The translations under genes were made by a program, and so were the position numbers. Positions 62,801-64,000 of a DNA stretch of 64,000 nucleotides are shown here, piece after piece. The stretch lies in contig MU401516.1 in the NCBI GenBank assembly GCA_022579005.1, positions 1-64,000 on the forward strand. The letters run 5' to 3'. Each line of letters starts with the position of its first letter. The first letter of the stretch is position 1. Source of the DNA: Poronia punctata. Its lineage: Eukaryota; Ascomycota; Sordariomycetes; Xylariales; Xylariaceae. The notes beneath the pieces were generated by a model, which was given only the letters and a program-made list of their open reading frames with translations, ran no database searches and had not been told where the DNA came from.

Positions 62801-64000
62801 CCTCGATTCTTCCCCTGTTCAGTGGACCATGACAAGTGGAGCTGTATGCAGTTCAAAATGGACCTCATTCCTTGGGTTGCATGAGTACAACTGTTAATTA
62901 TACCAACCAAGAGAGCTGGGGCGGTTCCAGTGACGGCAAAAGTCACGGTACGTTACCAGGGTACGTACAGCTGCGGCTTGAACCTCTCTAACAATTTCGA
63001 GAATTCCGCGCTCTTGTTCCGCGCTGCTGAGTTGATAGATTCAATATTGCATGTACGAGTAGTCATTCTTAATTCCTAAAACCTACTCGTAGCCGTATAA
63101 TGTATTTTATAGCCTACTACACGTACATTACAAAGTAGGAACACTTGAACAAATTAAGCACTAGTTAATATGAACCAAGAAAAAGGCAGATCTCCCAGGT
63201 TGTAGGCGCCTGTTGTGGCCAAATACCCAGGGAGCTACAAAAGTTGCCTTGTGGGTTGTTGATGAGTTGCGCTGATTGCTGTATTAACCGTCTATAGAAT
63301 CGTTCCCCAGAGGCTGTCACCCTCTGTACGCCATACGGTGTTCCCCATCTGATTATGTCTCTTAATCAATACAAGAGTCTATGTCTTCTACGTGGCTTCA
63401 CCCGGCGCATGCAAACAAACAGGAACGCGCAAACCCAACGCACGCTCTACCGCACCAGTACATAATGCATGCACCAAGGGAAATATCGACTTTGATATGA
63501 ATGCCATTGGCTCGGTGATGGGAAAGTCGATACCTCTACAGACGCCCTCCCTCTTTCTTTTTGCCCACACCCTCCAAGAGCGCCTCATGCCTCAAAGGGT
63601 TATCTGGCAGTTCAGGGAACGTCCGAATAAAGTGTGCTAACCACAAAGGGTAGAAGAAATTACAGCCCACTTGACAGAAATGGGAAATGAAAACAGTGAC
63701 CACGGACAGGGAATCCCACCTGGGTGGTCTTGGTGCTAGTCCCTACACTACTGTATGTCTCTCCGTCTTGACATCCACTTGATGGACTAGCGGCGATAAA
63801 CTACGGAAGAATCGTACGATATGTACATACAGCAGGTACGGCAAGTAGTGGTCAACTGCCGCGACACGCCTTACCTAGATTAGACTAGTCCTTATATCTG
63901 TATGTGTACCCGTTTACTAAGATGCCCTTGCAAACTTGAATTGTGTAGGTATGTACGTGACTGCACCTGCCTTCCTGATATGTTGCTTATGCAGGTATGA
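59823..64000. other. Gene-free region to the window end
   Basis: About 4.2 kb with no supported gene or RNA. Open frames are 60-120 codons on both strands with no known domains. TACGAGTA/TACTCGTA occurs at 61,430, 63,054 and 63,084, and CCTACCTACC words at 61,733-61,746. Confidence 0.6.

Overview
This is nuclear DNA of a filamentous ascomycete (Pezizomycotina), most likely a Sordariomycete. The genes have short introns with GTAAGT/GTATGT-type donors, CTAAC/CTAAT branch sites and CAG/TAG acceptors. The gene set is typical of such fungi: one BUB1/Mad3-type checkpoint kinase, an FlbC-like conidiation factor and a fungal TENA-family protein. A 16-kb AT-rich block carries the mark of repeat-induced point mutation (RIP). 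The species cannot be named from the sequence alone.

Layout. Positions 1-~430 are the edge of another AT-rich, repeat-filled stretch. Positions 800-24,616 are a gene-dense arm with eight housekeeping genes: LSM2 (+), PSO2/SNM1 nuclease (-), an MFS phosphate-type transporter (-), APN1 AP endonuclease (+), BUB1 (-), a TENA/THI-4-family protein (-), U2AF65 (-) and OGG1 (+). I rebuilt their exon structures by hand from splice signals, phase and family similarity. Three of the eight are DNA-repair enzymes, and OGG1 and APN1 act one after the other in base-excision repair. LSM2 and U2AF65 are splicing factors.

At 24.8-25.1 kb there is a broken relic of a short-chain dehydrogenase gene. Positions 27,617-43,968 are the AT-rich block, full of stop codons. 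It is bounded by matching inverted ends (15 of 15 bases identical, then imperfect arms). Inside it is a pair of 267-nt direct repeats about 7.6 kb apart that differ almost only by C/T and G/A changes. I read these as the two LTRs of a RIP-mutated retrotransposon of about 7.9 kb. A ~100-bp tandem repeat and an 18-bp tandem repeat also lie in the block.

From 44 kb to the end the DNA returns to ordinary base composition but is nearly gene-free. The one convincing gene is the two-exon C2H2 zinc-finger gene (flbC-like) at 54,038-55,347. The rest is microsatellites, short palindromic motifs and one assembly gap at 59.6 kb whose two flanks are the same 99 bp. An 8-bp motif, TACGAGTA/TACTCGTA, occurs about 25 times in the non-coding DNA and in none of the genes.

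I found no biosynthetic cluster, CRISPR array, rRNA or convincing tRNA. The most distinctive objects are the bounded, RIP-decayed transposon block and the recurring intergenic octamer.
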